A DNA stretch of 64,000 bases from Anabas testudineus (GCF_900324465.2 NC_046625.1:12626019-12690018); one strand, 5' to 3'. Numbered from the stretch's first letter, positions 33,554-58,929 are shown. Translations and numbers: made by a program. Notes: generated from the sequence alone by a model not told the origin.

Positions 33554-36480
33554 GATTTGGTGCACATCAGCAAATCCATGTTTTATGGAAAGAAGCACTG
33601 TAGTTTTTTTTTTTTTCTTTCTCTCACCCTCAGTGATGTTGGAATGTCAAAATGAGAGAGATGCTGTGATGTGAAGGCAATGTTGATGATGATTGTAGGA
33701 CAGACTTAGTGAACACGTTGTATAACAGGCTACTTGACGTGAGAAAAAATAATTCTATATAAAATCTATTATAAGAGAGCGAGAACCGATGCGTAATTAC
33801 GCACGAAATCACCGTTACACACAAACTTACTTTCTGGGCAAAGCAAAATTATTTTGGTTTGGTTTTCATGTGCTTTCAGTGCAGATTATTAAAAACTGTC
33901 CAATTAACCTAAATGATCTGAAGTGACTGAGCAGCTTGTGGTGACATTTTTAATTTTACTGATTATAAAGGTGATGTCTTCTGAAAATTAAGACATAGGC
34001 TGTATCTCTTATTGTAACAATAGTAATACTTTAATCACCCTTACATTTGACACTGTAACGTGAAACTGGTAAAACAATTTCAGTGTGCACAAAATATCTA
34101 AAGCATGCCGCATTTGGCTGCACCTCCTTATTCGGGCTTAGACGCGGCTGGAGGCCAAGGTCAAGTTGAAAGTTGCAGTCTGGCCAAACAGGCACTTCAT
34201 AACAGGAAGCCCGAAGAAGTAACACTGGTAAACGCAGAAAAGGAGAGCTCGTTTTTAAAAAACCTCAACTTGTCTTACCCCTTCTTTCTTTAATCCTTCA
34301 GCAGACTTTGGAAACAGAAGCCAAGTCTAACTGCTTTAAATTGTCAAAATGAGAGGTCAACATGAATTATTTCACCATTTCAACAAAGTGAAAAGCGATT
34401 TATAGGAAAATAAACCGTCACATCCACACGTTTTCTACATTCTGCGTAAAATGTTTCCATAGGTGGGCTCTAGTTTTCTTGGGCAGAGCGCAGAGTTTAC
34501 CGGGTCTCGCATTTGGCCACATATGAGATGTATAGAAATGGTTCTTGTGCAGCGCAAGAATAAAAATAAAATGTTGAGTTTTATGTGTGGAGATAAACAT
34601 TCGGCCGTGCTGAGTAAAAAGGTGACGATAAAAATTAAGGGTTAATGTGAGAACGAAACATTTTTGTTTTATATTTCCATTTTAGCCGAGACCACAGGCA
34701 GGCAGAGGAATGTGCACCCACCTCCATCTGAGCACCTTTTGTTTTTATTTTAACAGAGCGTCCCCACTTTTTGAGCCTGTAAATCTTTATGTCCCGGGTT
34801 CGTAGCTTGTGGGCAAGAAGCGCATTTCAGGAAAGAAATTTAGTTTTAAAGAATAGGTTGGTGTCTGGTTTTTTTTTTTTTTTTTTTTGTCAGCATTAAC
34901 GACCTCAGACTAATCGGCCTTTCTTTAACATTAGACTACGGTGTTTGGGGAAGATAAAAGGCCTCGTTTCTTAAAGTTCCCATGAAGTCGTGCGACACTG
35001 AGTAAGTGTTTTGGACAGGAATCATCTCAGCCACGCTGTTCACACATTAGTGCAGCTCTGGCTCCATAAGCTGCAGAGAAAAACGTATTTAGCAGTAAAA
35101 CAAAAAAAAAAAAGTTACTAAATTTCATTTGTTGTCAGTATGACGTAAACAGACACATATATATGGAAACGTGAATGTATTTCACGTCAATTTATCTAAA
35201 ATTACTTGATAACCAAGACATTATAAGTGACAAATAACATGTATGTTTTGTAACTTTTCATTAATTTTGGCACCAAAAACCCTCGTTTAAAAATCTAAAT
35301 TAAATCCGAAAAAGCAGTGATTAAATAAAACGTGTTGAACCTCTTGGAGGAACAGATAAGGCTTAATAAAAACAAACTGTGATCGTATAAGTGGCTGGTT
35401 GGTGTTTTTGTTTAGTTTTTAACTGGAAAGAGAAGACAACTTACGAACTTTTGTCAGAAGTCATCCGTAGTTTAGTCTAATTTACTTACGCTTTCACTAC
35501 TGGAGACACCAGAAAAATAAATGCACCTTTATACAAATCATACAGAAGCGTCATCGCCCTGTTAAAGAACACAAACACAGTTAGATGATTGAATACGAAG
35601 CTTATTTCAGTGCTGAGGACGCAGCTAAGTCGACGAGTGATGTGCGCGCTGCAGCGGGTGATGTCAGGGTGTGTGTCAGTCCGCTGGAGGCCTGAGACCA
35701 AAGTGCTGCTCTGTTTGCAGAACCTATCAAGTAGATGACAACACGGCTCTTAGACTACAGTGCTTAATGGACTTTTTATGGGTTTGTCTTGTGATCGCAT
35801 GACCTATGGCACCTTGGCCCCTCAGTGGCTCTTGGCAGACCAGATCAGAAACATGCCGCCCGTCCTGGTATGGCCTAAGTGGAGATAGAAAAGAAATCCA
35901 GATCCCCAAGGTGCTGAGGCGGGCTGCAAACAGTCGATCACAGCGTAAGTTCGGATTTTGTATATGGGAAAGTGCAATAAAAACATTGAAAAGTTCATTA
36001 AAGAGGGATTCCTTGCATCTGGGAAAGTTGTGGTGGATAATTTACTTGTCACTTAAAAAAAGCTGATGTGTCCTTTTCGTCCATCCCGCCACTGCATCTG
36101 TTCTGCTGCAGAGCCCCTGAAGGCAGATGTCTGTGCAACATTTTATCGTGACTACTGAATAAGTGGGACACACGATACAAAGTAAAACATTTGGGAGCTA
36201 TTTAACTTACTAGTGCTCAGAGTCGTGGAGAGAAAATTGTGTAGAGCGTCTCCAAATCCAAGACATTTAAGATGTAAGCTGCCAGAATCAGCATCCTTCA
36301 TTCTGCCTGGATTTAGACGCAGGTTTGTACACAGACTAAGTTAACTTATTTAAGACGTGTGCACAAAAGCTTCACCCAACAAAAAATTAATTTATAGCAG
36401 CCTTCACTGCACAAACATGGTGATTATTGAAAAAAAGAAAACTAGGTTCAGGTTAACATCATATTCAGATACGAACAGGT
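33552..36480. other. hoxa13b-hibadhb intergenic region
   Basis: No supported gene. No even-skipped (evx) homeobox was found on either strand in the place where EVX1 sits next to HOXA13 in tetrapods. It contains poly-T near 34870-34888 and a possible conserved block at 35720-35960. Confidence 0.55.
35720..35960. other. Candidate conserved element upstream of hoxa13b
   Basis: A balanced-composition, non-repetitive block holding the Hox13/CDX-like TTTTTATGGG (about 35773-35782). Open frames of 60-86 codons cross it on both strands (35727-35909 minus, 35806-36066 plus) without any recognisable domain. Non-coding regulatory DNA is the more likely reading. Confidence 0.3.
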
Positions 36481-36508
36481 CAATTAAATGATAAAGTCAC
36501 AATATGTC

Positions 36509-36514
36509 TTTATT
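36509..36514 (-). terminator. hibadhb polyadenylation signal
   Basis: AATAAA on the minus strand, 520 bases past the hibadhb stop, following an AT-rich non-coding stretch. Confidence 0.45.
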
Positions 36515-37034
36515 TCCTAATGGGAAATGACACTCTTCATCCCAAAGTAACATTTCCATAGCAAACAGAAATAATCCAAATGAACAAAAGAAACAGCAAC
36601 ATGAAGAAATGATCAATAGATAAATATGCGGAGACTAAACTGTATTTACAGATGTTTAGCCTTGAGAAACAGAGCTAATGAGTTGACTTCTTAACGCCAC
36701 GCCTTTTGCACTTTAAACAGAAGATCTGCAGAGCTGTTGTTGCTCAACAGTTTACTAATGTTCTGGATCCTCTGCATATGTGACAACTTTGCTTGCTTCT
36801 AAAACTCAAAAGGGTGTTTTTCTTTAAAAAGGCCAGATCTCACAGAAAAAATGATTTCCAGTAGGAGTGAAGTGCTTACATGATCTCGCTGTGCTGGAGC
36901 GCTCTGGGTTTCATGTCTTTCACAACTTTAGAAAATAAAAAAAAGGTCCTGGGGTGAAACGCACCCTAACTACGCTATGCTAGTCTCGCGCTGGGCCAGG
37001 CCTGGCAAGGCTGTGGACGGGGTGGAGGCTGATA

Positions 37035-40000
37035 TTATTGGCCCTCCTCCTCACGCAGGAACTGGAATACAGAGGAGAAATCTTTATTGGCATAACCCCG
37101 TGCACACATCATTCGGTAAATCTGATGGGCTAAGGAGCCGAGGGGGACAGGAGTCTTTGTGTTGGTGGCTGTGTTCTGTGCGAGGCCCAAGTCCTGAAAA
37201 GGAAAAGCAAACATACATTAATAAAAGAAAAAGAAGAACTGAGCTGAAAATTAAACTCTGAAACCAAAACCACCAGTCCACACACCACAGAGAATTTTTC
37301 TTGATGCTGTAATAATATGAGTTTAAGTCCCTTTCATGAGGGATGTAAAGGACTGCAGAATAATTCACTGCGTCATTTTAAGTGGTGTAACCAAAGATAG
37401 AAATCCATTCACCAATTAATCTGGCACATACAGTCTCCATCAAATGCATGACAAAAGAATGAGCTGTGTTAGATTTAAACGTCTTCTACATACCTATAGT
37501 ATATAAAAGCAAAAAGGAATATATGAAGAGATTATTTGTTCCAAAAAATGTTTTAGGTAATTAACAAATTATTTCTCGAAACTAATTGGAAGAACCATAA
37601 CTATTATGGGAATTAAATTATTTTCCCCCCTCATATTTTTCACCTTAAGGCATAATGTTCAAACTTTAACATCACATTTTTGTGGAAACAAATGCTCATA
37701 AATTACGGTTTAGTACTGTTCAGTATGGAATATTAAACCGACCTTAGCCATCAGCTGGGTGCCAAAGCCTCCCTGGTAATTATTCCCAGAGGGGACTCCC
37801 TCCATGACTCCAGGCACAGGGTTGTAGGTGTCACTCGACCAACACCGGCCTGAACTCATGTTCAGGATTTTGGCCAACAGTTTAGGATCAAGACCAAGTC
37901 TGTGAGCAGAGACGAAAAGTTCATCACATTACAGAAAATGTATAGCAGCTGGATACTGTGTATATCTAAGTTTCCTCTTATTTCTATGCAAGAATGTTCA
38001 CCTTATTCCCAAGTTCATCGTCTCTGAAGTCCCGATCATTCCAATGGCTAAGAGCATGTTGTTACAAATTTTAGCAGCCTGTAACAACGTGGCATTGCAT
38101 TAGCATTCAAAACCCTGGGCACTTAAAAAAAACAGCCGCTATTTAAATGTCAAACGCTTCCTGATGTTCCATGGCTAACTTGAATATCTTCTCCTACCTG
38201 TCCAGTTCCAACTTGACCGCAATACACCACATTGGCTCCCATGCAGCTGAGCAGTTCTTTGGCTGCAGTAAATTCCTCCTCTGCTCCTCCAACCATAAAA
38301 GTCAGTTTACCCGAACTTGCGGCACCCACACCTGGGAATGGGAAATCATCAGCACAAAAAGTGATGGCTGTTATATAATGCTGGACTTTACTGGTTGAAA
38401 TCCACTGGACAAAAGGCAAGGTGAATAAAAACATAATAAAATAAAATGTTGCATGCCATTTCCCTGCTAAAAAAAAGAAGAAAAAAAAAAAGAAAAGAAA
38501 AGCAAAAAACCCGATGGAAAAAAATGCTTATAATTATGCTAAAGCCTAATCAGAAATACATAACTTATTTCGTAGGCAAATTTATGAAATGCTTCATGTT
38601 TTTAGTGGTAGTTCCGGTAGTTTGAAACTTCAGGGACTAATAGATTCACATAAAAGTAATGTAAACAAAAAACTGTTTTGTTAAATGGTGCATAAAAAAG
38701 GAAATAACAAAGTTAAACAGAACCAAAAACAAAACAAAAAAGTCAAACTAATGTGATGTATAGTAAATAGCGAAGAATCATAGTCAAGTCTGTGTGAAAA
38801 CGTGTCTTTAAAAGAGATTTTGATGTTCAATTGAAAGCCCTGAGGCATTTAGGGAAAAAGTTTGGTCAGCCTTTGCCTAGATTTAGGAACAGCTGTTTCC
38901 AGATGTATTGGTATATTTGAGCCAGATAGAAGTCAGTAACCAGGTGCAACCTACATAAGTGCCAAGAAATTAACCAACATAGTCTTATAATTAATCCTAA
39001 AGTTTACAGGAAGCCAGTGGATAGAGGCCAAGATGGGTGTAATACGCTTCCCTCTCCCTCGTCATCCAGAGAAATCTGCCAGCAGCCTCGTGTATTAACT
39101 GGAATTCCTGAAGACTGTGCTGATGGACACAGGCTGCAAGAGTCAAGCTGGGATTCTAAAATCCTTCAAAATAGACATTTTAAGGGTTTTAAAAGATGAA
39201 TTAAAATTTAAAAAGCACAATTTATGTTTCTGTTTTTCAAAGAAAAAGTAAAGAATAAGGTCAAAGAGGATTTAAAACATGATTATTTTGCTTTGTCGCA
39301 ACAGATAACTAATACTTTTGATCAGGTTGGATTTAGCAGTGAATTTTAATACAATTGTTGAGAAGAGAAATATAATCCCATATCACTGAGAACTCAGTGT
39401 TTGCCCAACATGTACCAAATGTAAAAACATTGATTGAATAACGTAAGTAATTATGGGATATTTTAGTAGTTTTCATTACATTTTGTCATTTGGCAGATGT
39501 TTTTATCCAAAGCGACTTACAAGGTATAAGGCAAACTCATTATTTGATGTATCATTAATTTTAAGTATTATTTCTTTCTTGGGTAGAACAATTGTGTAAG
39601 TCTACTATATATTTAAGAAGTCCTTGGTTAAAATAACAAAGCTCTGTTAATAGTTTGGAAATTTTCTCCAATGGAAAAATCCCCTGAAACTTCCTGGATG
39701 CATTTAAATAGAGAACTGAGAGCTGAAACTGTTCTAAAGCCTTTGGTAAAACAGCCAAACAAATACCTAATTGTGTTGAGTATTTTGAGATAAAAACTCT
39801 TAGCACCTGACAAACACCTGACCAGAAGGCCACTTAATCCAATTTCTTGTTTATTGTCTCTAAGAGAACTGCACGGTCACTTCATTTCAGAAATGTCCCA
39901 AACTGAATCCTCCCCTGGGAAATTACCACATGCGCAGTTCCTTCTTAACACATATTTATCTTCTGCTGCCACTTTCCATTTCTATTATTTCCAAACTCTG

Positions 40001-42775
40001 TCGAAAGCTTTTGTAAATTAATCATTTCAGTCCGAGATAAAAAAAACAATTTTAAAAGATGACACACTTTTTCACTCAAAGGAAAGCCTTTCAAACACAT
40101 GCTTACTCAATTAGGTCGCCACCACATGTGCTTTTATGTTTCAGCTTTAACTACACTGGGTTAAACAGTCAATACCATGAAAATGTAATTATTTTGATTT
40201 CTGTCTCACCACTGGAGATGTTCATAAACTTTCAAATGGAAGCTAAGACCTGCATCAAAGTGTGACATACACTGTATTGCAGTAAAGCTGTTGCCAACGC
40301 ACACATGCACCCACACATACACATGGGAAGTTCAAGGCTGAAAACAGGACAACTTTAATCCATGTGCACTATCGCAGGACGGAAGCATATAAATCATTAC
40401 TAATCTCCAGGAGCAGAACCTACTTCAATTCAAAGAAAGTGGCTCTGTTGACATTGACATGGCCAAGTTCAAACTAAATGTGTTTCAGAGTGGACCCCCA
40501 AGAAAGTCAGAGAGGACACACAGAGTCTTTTTCATCTGACAAAAGCTGTTTGTTTTCTTTATTAACGAGCACTAGCGTGAAAAGTGGTGACTAAAGTGGT
40601 AACACTAGACTTCCCATCTCTCAAAAATGTGATTTTATATAAAGTTCAAGTCAGCTGGTGAGTGCAATTAATATGTTGCTCAATTCAATGCGTATCTGAT
40701 TCTCCTCCCTGCATTTTACACATATAAAGCATGAGGCATACTGTAATACAAGTAGGAAGTCATGGTACCACAAGGCAGATTGTTGAAACTACATTTTTAA
40801 TAATATAAAATTGGAAGAATGCACCACTAAACATTTTTTCTTAAAAAAAGTGTTTAAGTTGCAAACTTCGGTGAAGGTTAAAAAATGTTCTGAATATCTA
40901 TCAGTATAGTGCAAGACAGTTTAGAGCACCACAATAGCAACCAAAAGGAACTTCTAAATGGTCAAGTTGCAATTTACATGCATGTCTGTCCAGACTCATA
41001 TTCTAATCAGTTCATCCATAGGTCCAAGTTTGTCTATTGTGCCAGATCTTATAAAATTCCTGCCAGGCCTTACTGAGTTATTGTGTTGAACTTTAGAGAA
41101 TAGGACAGAAATTAGGCCACAGTAATCTTGACCTTTAACCATTAAAATCTAGTCAGTTCATTGTTAAATCCAAAAAACCCTTGTGAGAATTTTGACAACT
41201 CCTCTTAAGGCATTCCTCTGATACAGCATTCACTTAAATGTGATGGACATAAGATCACAGTGCAACCCAAAAACCTAATGCCTAATGCATACAGTAAAAA
41301 CTACAAAAGTGCAAAAGTGAACACAAATATAAAATCTACCTCCCGATACAGGTGCATCCATAAAAACTGCCCCCATCTTCTCAGCAGCAGCAGCCATCTC
41401 TTTTGAAACCGCTGGATCAATGGTGCTGGAGTCAATGAGTAGAGAGCCTTTCTTTACTTTCCTGTTGAGAAAAGTAAGCCATTTAGGATCCAACTTGAAT
41501 TCATCAAGTTACTCTGAGAAATACTGAAAGAGAAATTAAAGCGTACTTGAGAATGCCATTGGGCCCAGTGTACACGTCTATGACATTGGGACTAGAGGGG
41601 AGCATGGTGATGATGCGGTCAGCTTTGTCAGCTACCTCAGCAGGATTATCCACAATCTGAAAAAACACACCGAGTCAGGGGGTCAAAAGAGAAGAAAGAG
41701 GGGGACATTTAAAGTTAAAAAGTAATTTACATTACCTGAGCACCCAGCTCTTGCACTTCCTTGCAGGACTCCGGGAACACATCTGTAGCAATTACTGGGT
41801 ATCCATGCTTCAGCAAGTTCTTTGCCATTGGGTTTCCCATATTTCCCAGACCAACAAACCCCACCTGTGTCTTTGAGGCCATAGACCTTGTGGAGACTAG
41901 AAATAATAACCAAATGTCAAAACAACATCATTCTTCTTTTGTTTTAATTTGAATAGATACATGAATACATTTATACCCTTTAGATAATGTTTACATTGAA
42001 ATTATTTTAATTGATCTTAATCAGATCATTTCATCTGGGTCTAACAATGTCAAGCCTTGGCCAGCTGTGACCTCTTATTAACCTTTCATTCAGATATTTA
42101 AGTTACTATCAGTGTAATCGCCTTCAGTGCCAAAGTCATCTGATTAAGCCCTTTCAATGTTTACTTAAGCAGAGTAAGTAAACTTTTACGTTATAACACA
42201 TGACTCGTGCAGTTGCCTATTCCTATTCTAATTAATAACGCTATTGTGTAACCTGAAAAACAATTTAAATAGGTCAGATATGGAAAACATATATTATAGT
42301 AATATGTTCAGATTTTCCTCGCACAAGCTTCTGCAGCGTCTAAGTGCCACTAACATCTTTCTACCAAGTGTAGGTTCATTAACATTGCATTCATGTGCAC
42401 TGGCGTGCATAATACGACAATTCTGAACTTCAACACTATGAAATATCGACCCGCACTGATTTAGTAAGTAGCTTTGACTCGACGCACATTTTGCCAGAAA
42501 TGATCTAGTAAATTGTTAACTGGAGTCTCTGCACCAGGAGCTGCTAAACCCAGTCTGGCGAAAATTAACTCAACTTCTTTCCCAACATTTCAAGCAAAAG
42601 TCGTCTTTTTATGTCACATATAGCCTTCGAAAAAACAGCTCCAGCTTCTACAGTAATCACAGCGATGTGCGCAATAGCTACACAATGTACATTTACTGTC
42701 CTTACCAAGTGCAATGTCAACATGCTTGCAACACCTTCCAACTAGATACCGAGACCCTCTCAACACAGCGGCCAT
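37035..42775 (-). CDS. hibadhb: 3-hydroxyisobutyrate dehydrogenase, mitochondrial
   Basis: It oxidises 3-hydroxyisobutyrate to methylmalonate semialdehyde with NAD+ in valine catabolism, in the mitochondrial matrix. Eight exons: 42706-42775, 41736-41896, 41547-41656, 41340-41461, 38198-38331, 38002-38078, 37743-37899 and 37035-37193. The phases close to 329 codons, near the usual length of about 335. The N-terminus is Arg/Cys-rich without acidic residues at first ([18 protein letters not shown]), as expected for a mitochondrial presequence. The NAD-binding GLGNMG motif follows, in exon 2. Further family blocks are [46 protein letters not shown] with the catalytic Lys, and [18 protein letters not shown]. 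The C-terminus is [15 protein letters not shown]. The gene lies head-to-head with tax1bp1b, as in other HOXA neighbourhoods. The 3 kb fifth-last intron (38332-41339) is its largest. Confidence 0.96.
39487..39522. repeat. Fragment of a teleost dispersed repeat in a hibadhb intron
   Basis: CATTTGGCAGATGTTTTTAT followed by CCAAAGCGACTTACAA is close to a motif found in very many fish dispersed repeats (SINE-type or short DNA element). Only the conserved core is visible here. Family assignment is uncertain. Confidence 0.5.
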
Positions 42776-42921
42776 GCTTCTTTCCTCTTGACCCTACGTG
42801 TGACGTAACAGTACGTACATTAATGACGGTACCTGAGACCAATCAAATGACAGAGCTGCGCTGCACGGCCTCCCACAATTATCCAATGACACATAAGGGG
42901 AGGGCCTGAGTCGTGTCTTGG

Positions 42922-42953
<32 letters not shown>

Positions 42954-43440
42954 GATCGTGGTATATATTTTTATACATAAATATATTTATTATAATTGCT
43001 AAATAAATTTCCGACTGTCTTATTCATAGTGACGGGACAGAAATTGAGATAAACTAAGTAAACGACTTGCATTTAGACTTCTTCTAAGTAAAAGTACATT
43101 AGTATCATCAGCAAAATAGATTATTAAATAAAAAATAAGGGCAATGGTCGTGATGCTCAATGCACATTTTTCCAAAGAAAAGTCGTTAGTTTCACATTCA
43201 GTTTGTTTACATTGTGTCACTACATTTAGTTGTAGAAAACGATTTATCAATGTATTGTACGTCAATGGGTATAAATACAACAACTTACTTAAGAATAATA
43301 TTATGTTCATCAAATATTTCTGCGTCTGAGATTATTAGTGTCACAGTTTTTCAGACGGGTGGACTTCCCAAGTAGGTCCCGTTTCCGGAAATGACGCAAT
43401 GTTGTTGTTATTCCAGGAAGTGGGTACGGGAAAGCACTGA
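42776..43440. promoter_or_regulatory. Bidirectional promoter region of hibadhb and tax1bp1b
   Basis: The two genes start about 0.7 kb apart on opposite strands. The interval includes TGACGTAACAGTACGT and CCAAT-type sequence next to hibadhb, a TTA microsatellite, and GGAAGTGG/TTTCCGG ETS-like motifs beside the tax1bp1b first exon. This layout is typical of a housekeeping divergent promoter pair. The motif roles are inferred. Confidence 0.5.
42922..42953. repeat. (TTA)n microsatellite
   Basis: About ten TTA units in the hibadhb-tax1bp1b intergenic region. Confidence 0.95.
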
Positions 43441-43504
43441 ACTGCGTCAACAATTGTTTTTATGACACACTCGAGTTTCGGCTGTTGTTCAGTATGGCAA
43501 CTGG
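43440..43504 (+). other. tax1bp1b 5' non-coding exon with a short upstream ORF
   Basis: A GTATGT donor at 43505 ends a probable first exon. An ATG at 43494, spliced to the acceptor before 46361, would read MATGHC and stop 8 bases before the main start at 46378. The upstream boundary of the exon is a guess. Confidence 0.45.
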
Positions 43505-46377
43505 GTATGTTTAAGGTTTAATTTTATATATACAACTAATTAAACGACTGTTGTCGAAATTATCTCCGCTTGACATATGATTTTAGAGGCTACCTCGGGA
43601 AACGACGTAGCTGTTTACGTTAGCTTAGCTTGTCCTCCAGCTGATAGCAGTGCTATTAAGTTAGCTGCTCTGCGTTTTGTTAAGGGCAACATGACCAACT
43701 TAACGTTGTGTATTTATTTATGTTTTTGATTTTGAGTTTATACATTTGCTAGTAATAACTGTGTAGTGGTGCGTGCACGTGTTTGGAAATGCTGTAGTTA
43801 ACATTAGTGAACGTTAGCTAGTTAGCTGCATGGCTAGCTTAGCCAGATATGATCACTGTTTTCTCATTAGGCCTCACTTCGAGGTTTGAAGTTGACATTT
43901 ATCGGTTTTATTCTTTACTGTTGAGTTTTTGCCATATCATATAATAGATAGAAAAGTTAGTTCATTTGCCGTAGATGACAGTGTTGTTCAGCATTACCGA
44001 TCACCATCCGAAGAAAGGTTTTGAAAGTCATAGGCCTGATTACTTCGGGCACATTTTATGAGCTAAGGCCCAAGTGGAAAATCTACCCTGAAAACTATCC
44101 CCCTACAGGGGATTAACATGAGGTTAATCCCCTGCTCTTGTTTTACTGTTCATTTAAAATGACGACCCATTGTTTGAAGAAGAATCTTTTTATGATGTAA
44201 TTTTATTATTCGAGATTGAGGTTTTAATATGAGATTAGAGATCGATTTTCGTGAATATACATAAAGTGGCCTACAGAACAATAAATACACACAGGGTCAA
44301 TGTTATTTATGTTAGTAAAAGTTATATTTGCAACAATGATTCAGTTGAGACGTGTAAAGAGTGAAAGTCTTAAAGTATTAAAAGTAAATAATCATTGTTT
44401 ACACGTGAATTGTCTTGTTACATTAAAATATATAGATTAAACTTAAAGAAGTTTGATGAAGAGACTAAATTAAATATATAATATCTATTTAACTATTTAT
44501 AACTATTTACAAAATTATTGGGTGGATTGCACATCTAACTTGGGATATCTAAAGGGTATGAGTAATATTTACTTTCAAAACCTACTTAAGTTGGTTTGTT
44601 TTGATATTTGGAACAGCTGTTTCACTTTTGCATTTGAAGCTGTAATTTAAATCTTCAGGGCACAGTGTCCTTTAAAGACGCTCTATGTCAGCGTAACTGT
44701 GTGTCAGCAGTCAACATTTAAGTAAGTGAGATATTACATGACCATGTTGTATTTTTCTGGAGTTTGTTTTCAGTCATGGTAAACAAAAATAATATAAAGG
44801 CCACTGTTATGTTAATATGTTAAGACATTCAACAATACTAATCAGGGTTTTGCAGATAATATGATAGTTGTGTGGCTACGGTGCCATTAGCCTGCTGTAT
44901 TGCTTGTTCATCATCTAATGGAAGTCAAGTCATGATTTGATTTGAAGGAATGTATTCATCTGGGGTTTCTCGGTGACAAATGGCAATTCTGCAGATCTTG
45001 TGAGTGCATCCTGCTGAAAAACTTAACATTTTCTTGACATTACACATTGGTAAACCCTCCTGAGCGATCTCTATCTCCTGCTAGCAGACACAAGTCAATG
45101 AGCCTACAAGAATTCAGTTCTACACCTAAAGTTGGATGGAGTTTATGATGGAAACTAATAAAGTAATTTTTCAAAAAAGCCCAACAAGCTGGAAGTAGAG
45201 TACTGGTATGTAGTTCTGTTGGTAGTGCAGTCATCTATGAATATTTGGTTAATTTGTTCTATTCCCGGTTCCTCCTGACTATATGTTGAGGTGTCCTAGG
45301 ACAATACCCCGAAATCCCACAGTAGCGCAGTCAACTATTGCCCAACCAACAGTTTTCTCAAGTGAATCAATAATCAAAAGTACTTGATTATAATTATTGA
45401 GGTAATTAGTAGTATCCATTAATTATATTAGTCTGCATTGAAGACATTTAAAAAATAGTTATCTTACATTAAATTAGGACATTTTCCATTAAAATGTATG
45501 TTATCAGTGTTGTAATGGAAATTCATCTTTCTACAGTTTCACTCATCGTAGAGGAAACTTAGTGATTTAGGAAAAACGGATAAGCTATTGCAGCAGTGTA
45601 GGGGAACAGACGACACACACTATTTGCCATTTATTCAAGTTTGCACTGAAAAACAGATAAGGTAAGTGTTTGGACTTGGCACAAGAAGAATCTTCTGGAA
45701 AATGGTGTTTCAGAGAGTGATCAGACAGACATGTGAGATCAATGTTGCATGAGGTCAACCTCTGCAGATGGTGTCTGAGGAGAACACTGGTGCAAACAAA
45801 AGATTTAAACTTTGCCAAAGAACATATAAAGAGGTATTTTAAATATTGATAGCACATGTTGTGGTAAGATGGAACCAAAAATAGATTTGTTTGGATTAGA
45901 TTGCCCACTATGTTTGTTATGGACTTGATCAGTACTATATAGCGTTTGTTAAGAAAAATGCAGGTGCTTAAGTGCAAAACGTGTAGGAGAGATGACACAA
46001 GTCCGAATAAAAACATTATTTACAAAACGCATCAACAAAGCAATTTTCCAATGATTTCCAATTTTAGTTATGAAGGGTTCTGATTTTGTTGCTGTTGACA
46101 TTTCATTGCCCTTTAATGAAACGTGTATGTTTTTATTAGCTTCATTTGGTCTTGTGACACAGTTGTATTGAATGTGCAGGAGGTGCTACTACTTTAGTGA
46201 TACTGACTTGGAATGTGTTCTCAGTTTTGTTATACACTGTATCATGCAATGCAATTAAAGTCCTGGGTTGCTTCAACCCTTATTTGCAGTCACTGATGGC
46301 TAATTTTATGTGTGTTGTTTTCCTAATCATATATTTTATGAATCATCTCTTCCTGTGTAGCCACTGCTGAGTGATTC

Positions 46378-58009
<11,632 letters not shown>

Positions 58010-58831
58010 AGAAACAGAAAGCAGCACATCTGCTCTGCCTACTTCCTGTCAACCACTGAAATAAATCATTCTGCACTCTTTTCTGCATGTAACGGTGTGA
58101 AGATCCAGTCTTTAGGACTATACCGACTTTCGCTTTGTTACTTCAACTTAGAGAAACATTTTGAAGTGATGTGACATTTTAAAATGGCATAATTCAGTGT
58201 ATATTGCAGGGCTACTGAATAGGTTTGCAAATCAGAACATTTTTAATAGTTGAACTATTTCACTTCATTTGGATTAGAGTAACAATTTAGGGGGATAAGA
58301 CTGTTGTACGAACATATGACTTTAAATTGACTCAGATCTGTTATACAATGGGACGTAACAAATCAGGGAAAGAGATAAGTGTTTACTAAACTTAAATTTT
58401 AAGACATCAAACCAAATGCTTCCCCCCTTAAACATCACTGTTCATTTGCTAATTATTTTATAGAAAGCAGCCTTGGTGCACTATATGCAGTCAGGGAAAA
58501 ATCTTCAGTGATCACATCCAAACACAAATATACAGTATATCATGAGATCATCTATTTTAGAATAATTAAAGCTAATGATATTGTGAAAGCCTTGATACTT
58601 TGTGTATGATATAGGTTTGTTTTATGTTAGGTTTCCTTTTGTTCTGATTTTTATTATTAAATTGGGTTTGTGTGTCTGAATCCTTAAGAACCTTCATATC
58701 ATCAGCTGATCAGTGCATGCTGAGCTTCTGTTAAATTTCCTTCTTCTGTTCTTTTCTTTTACAGTATTAAGTTATTTCATTCATAGAAATGTTTCATTTA
58801 TTAAGTGGGTTTCTTGTATCTAATATAAACT

Positions 58832-58837
58832 AATAAA
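58832..58837 (+). terminator. tax1bp1b distal polyadenylation signal
   Basis: AATAAA about 820 bases past the stop. A nearer AATAAA lies at about 58060, inside the first 60 bases of the 3'UTR. The distal one is followed by a GT-rich stretch (TGATGTGTCGGGCCATGTGT), which favours its use. Confidence 0.6.
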
Positions 58838-58920
58838 GTCTGTTTGAAAATGATGTGTCGGGCCATGTGTGTACAACACAGTTAATAATACAGGAATCTT
58901 TAGGCACACGTCAGAGAAAC

Positions 58921-58926
58921 TTTAAT
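58921..58926 (-). terminator. Possible jazf1b polyadenylation signal
   Basis: ATTAAA on the minus strand, about 1.55 kb past the jazf1b stop and 84 bases from the opposing tax1bp1b signal. The 3'UTR length would fit the long JAZF1 3'UTR. Confidence 0.4.
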
Positions 58927-58929
58927 TCT

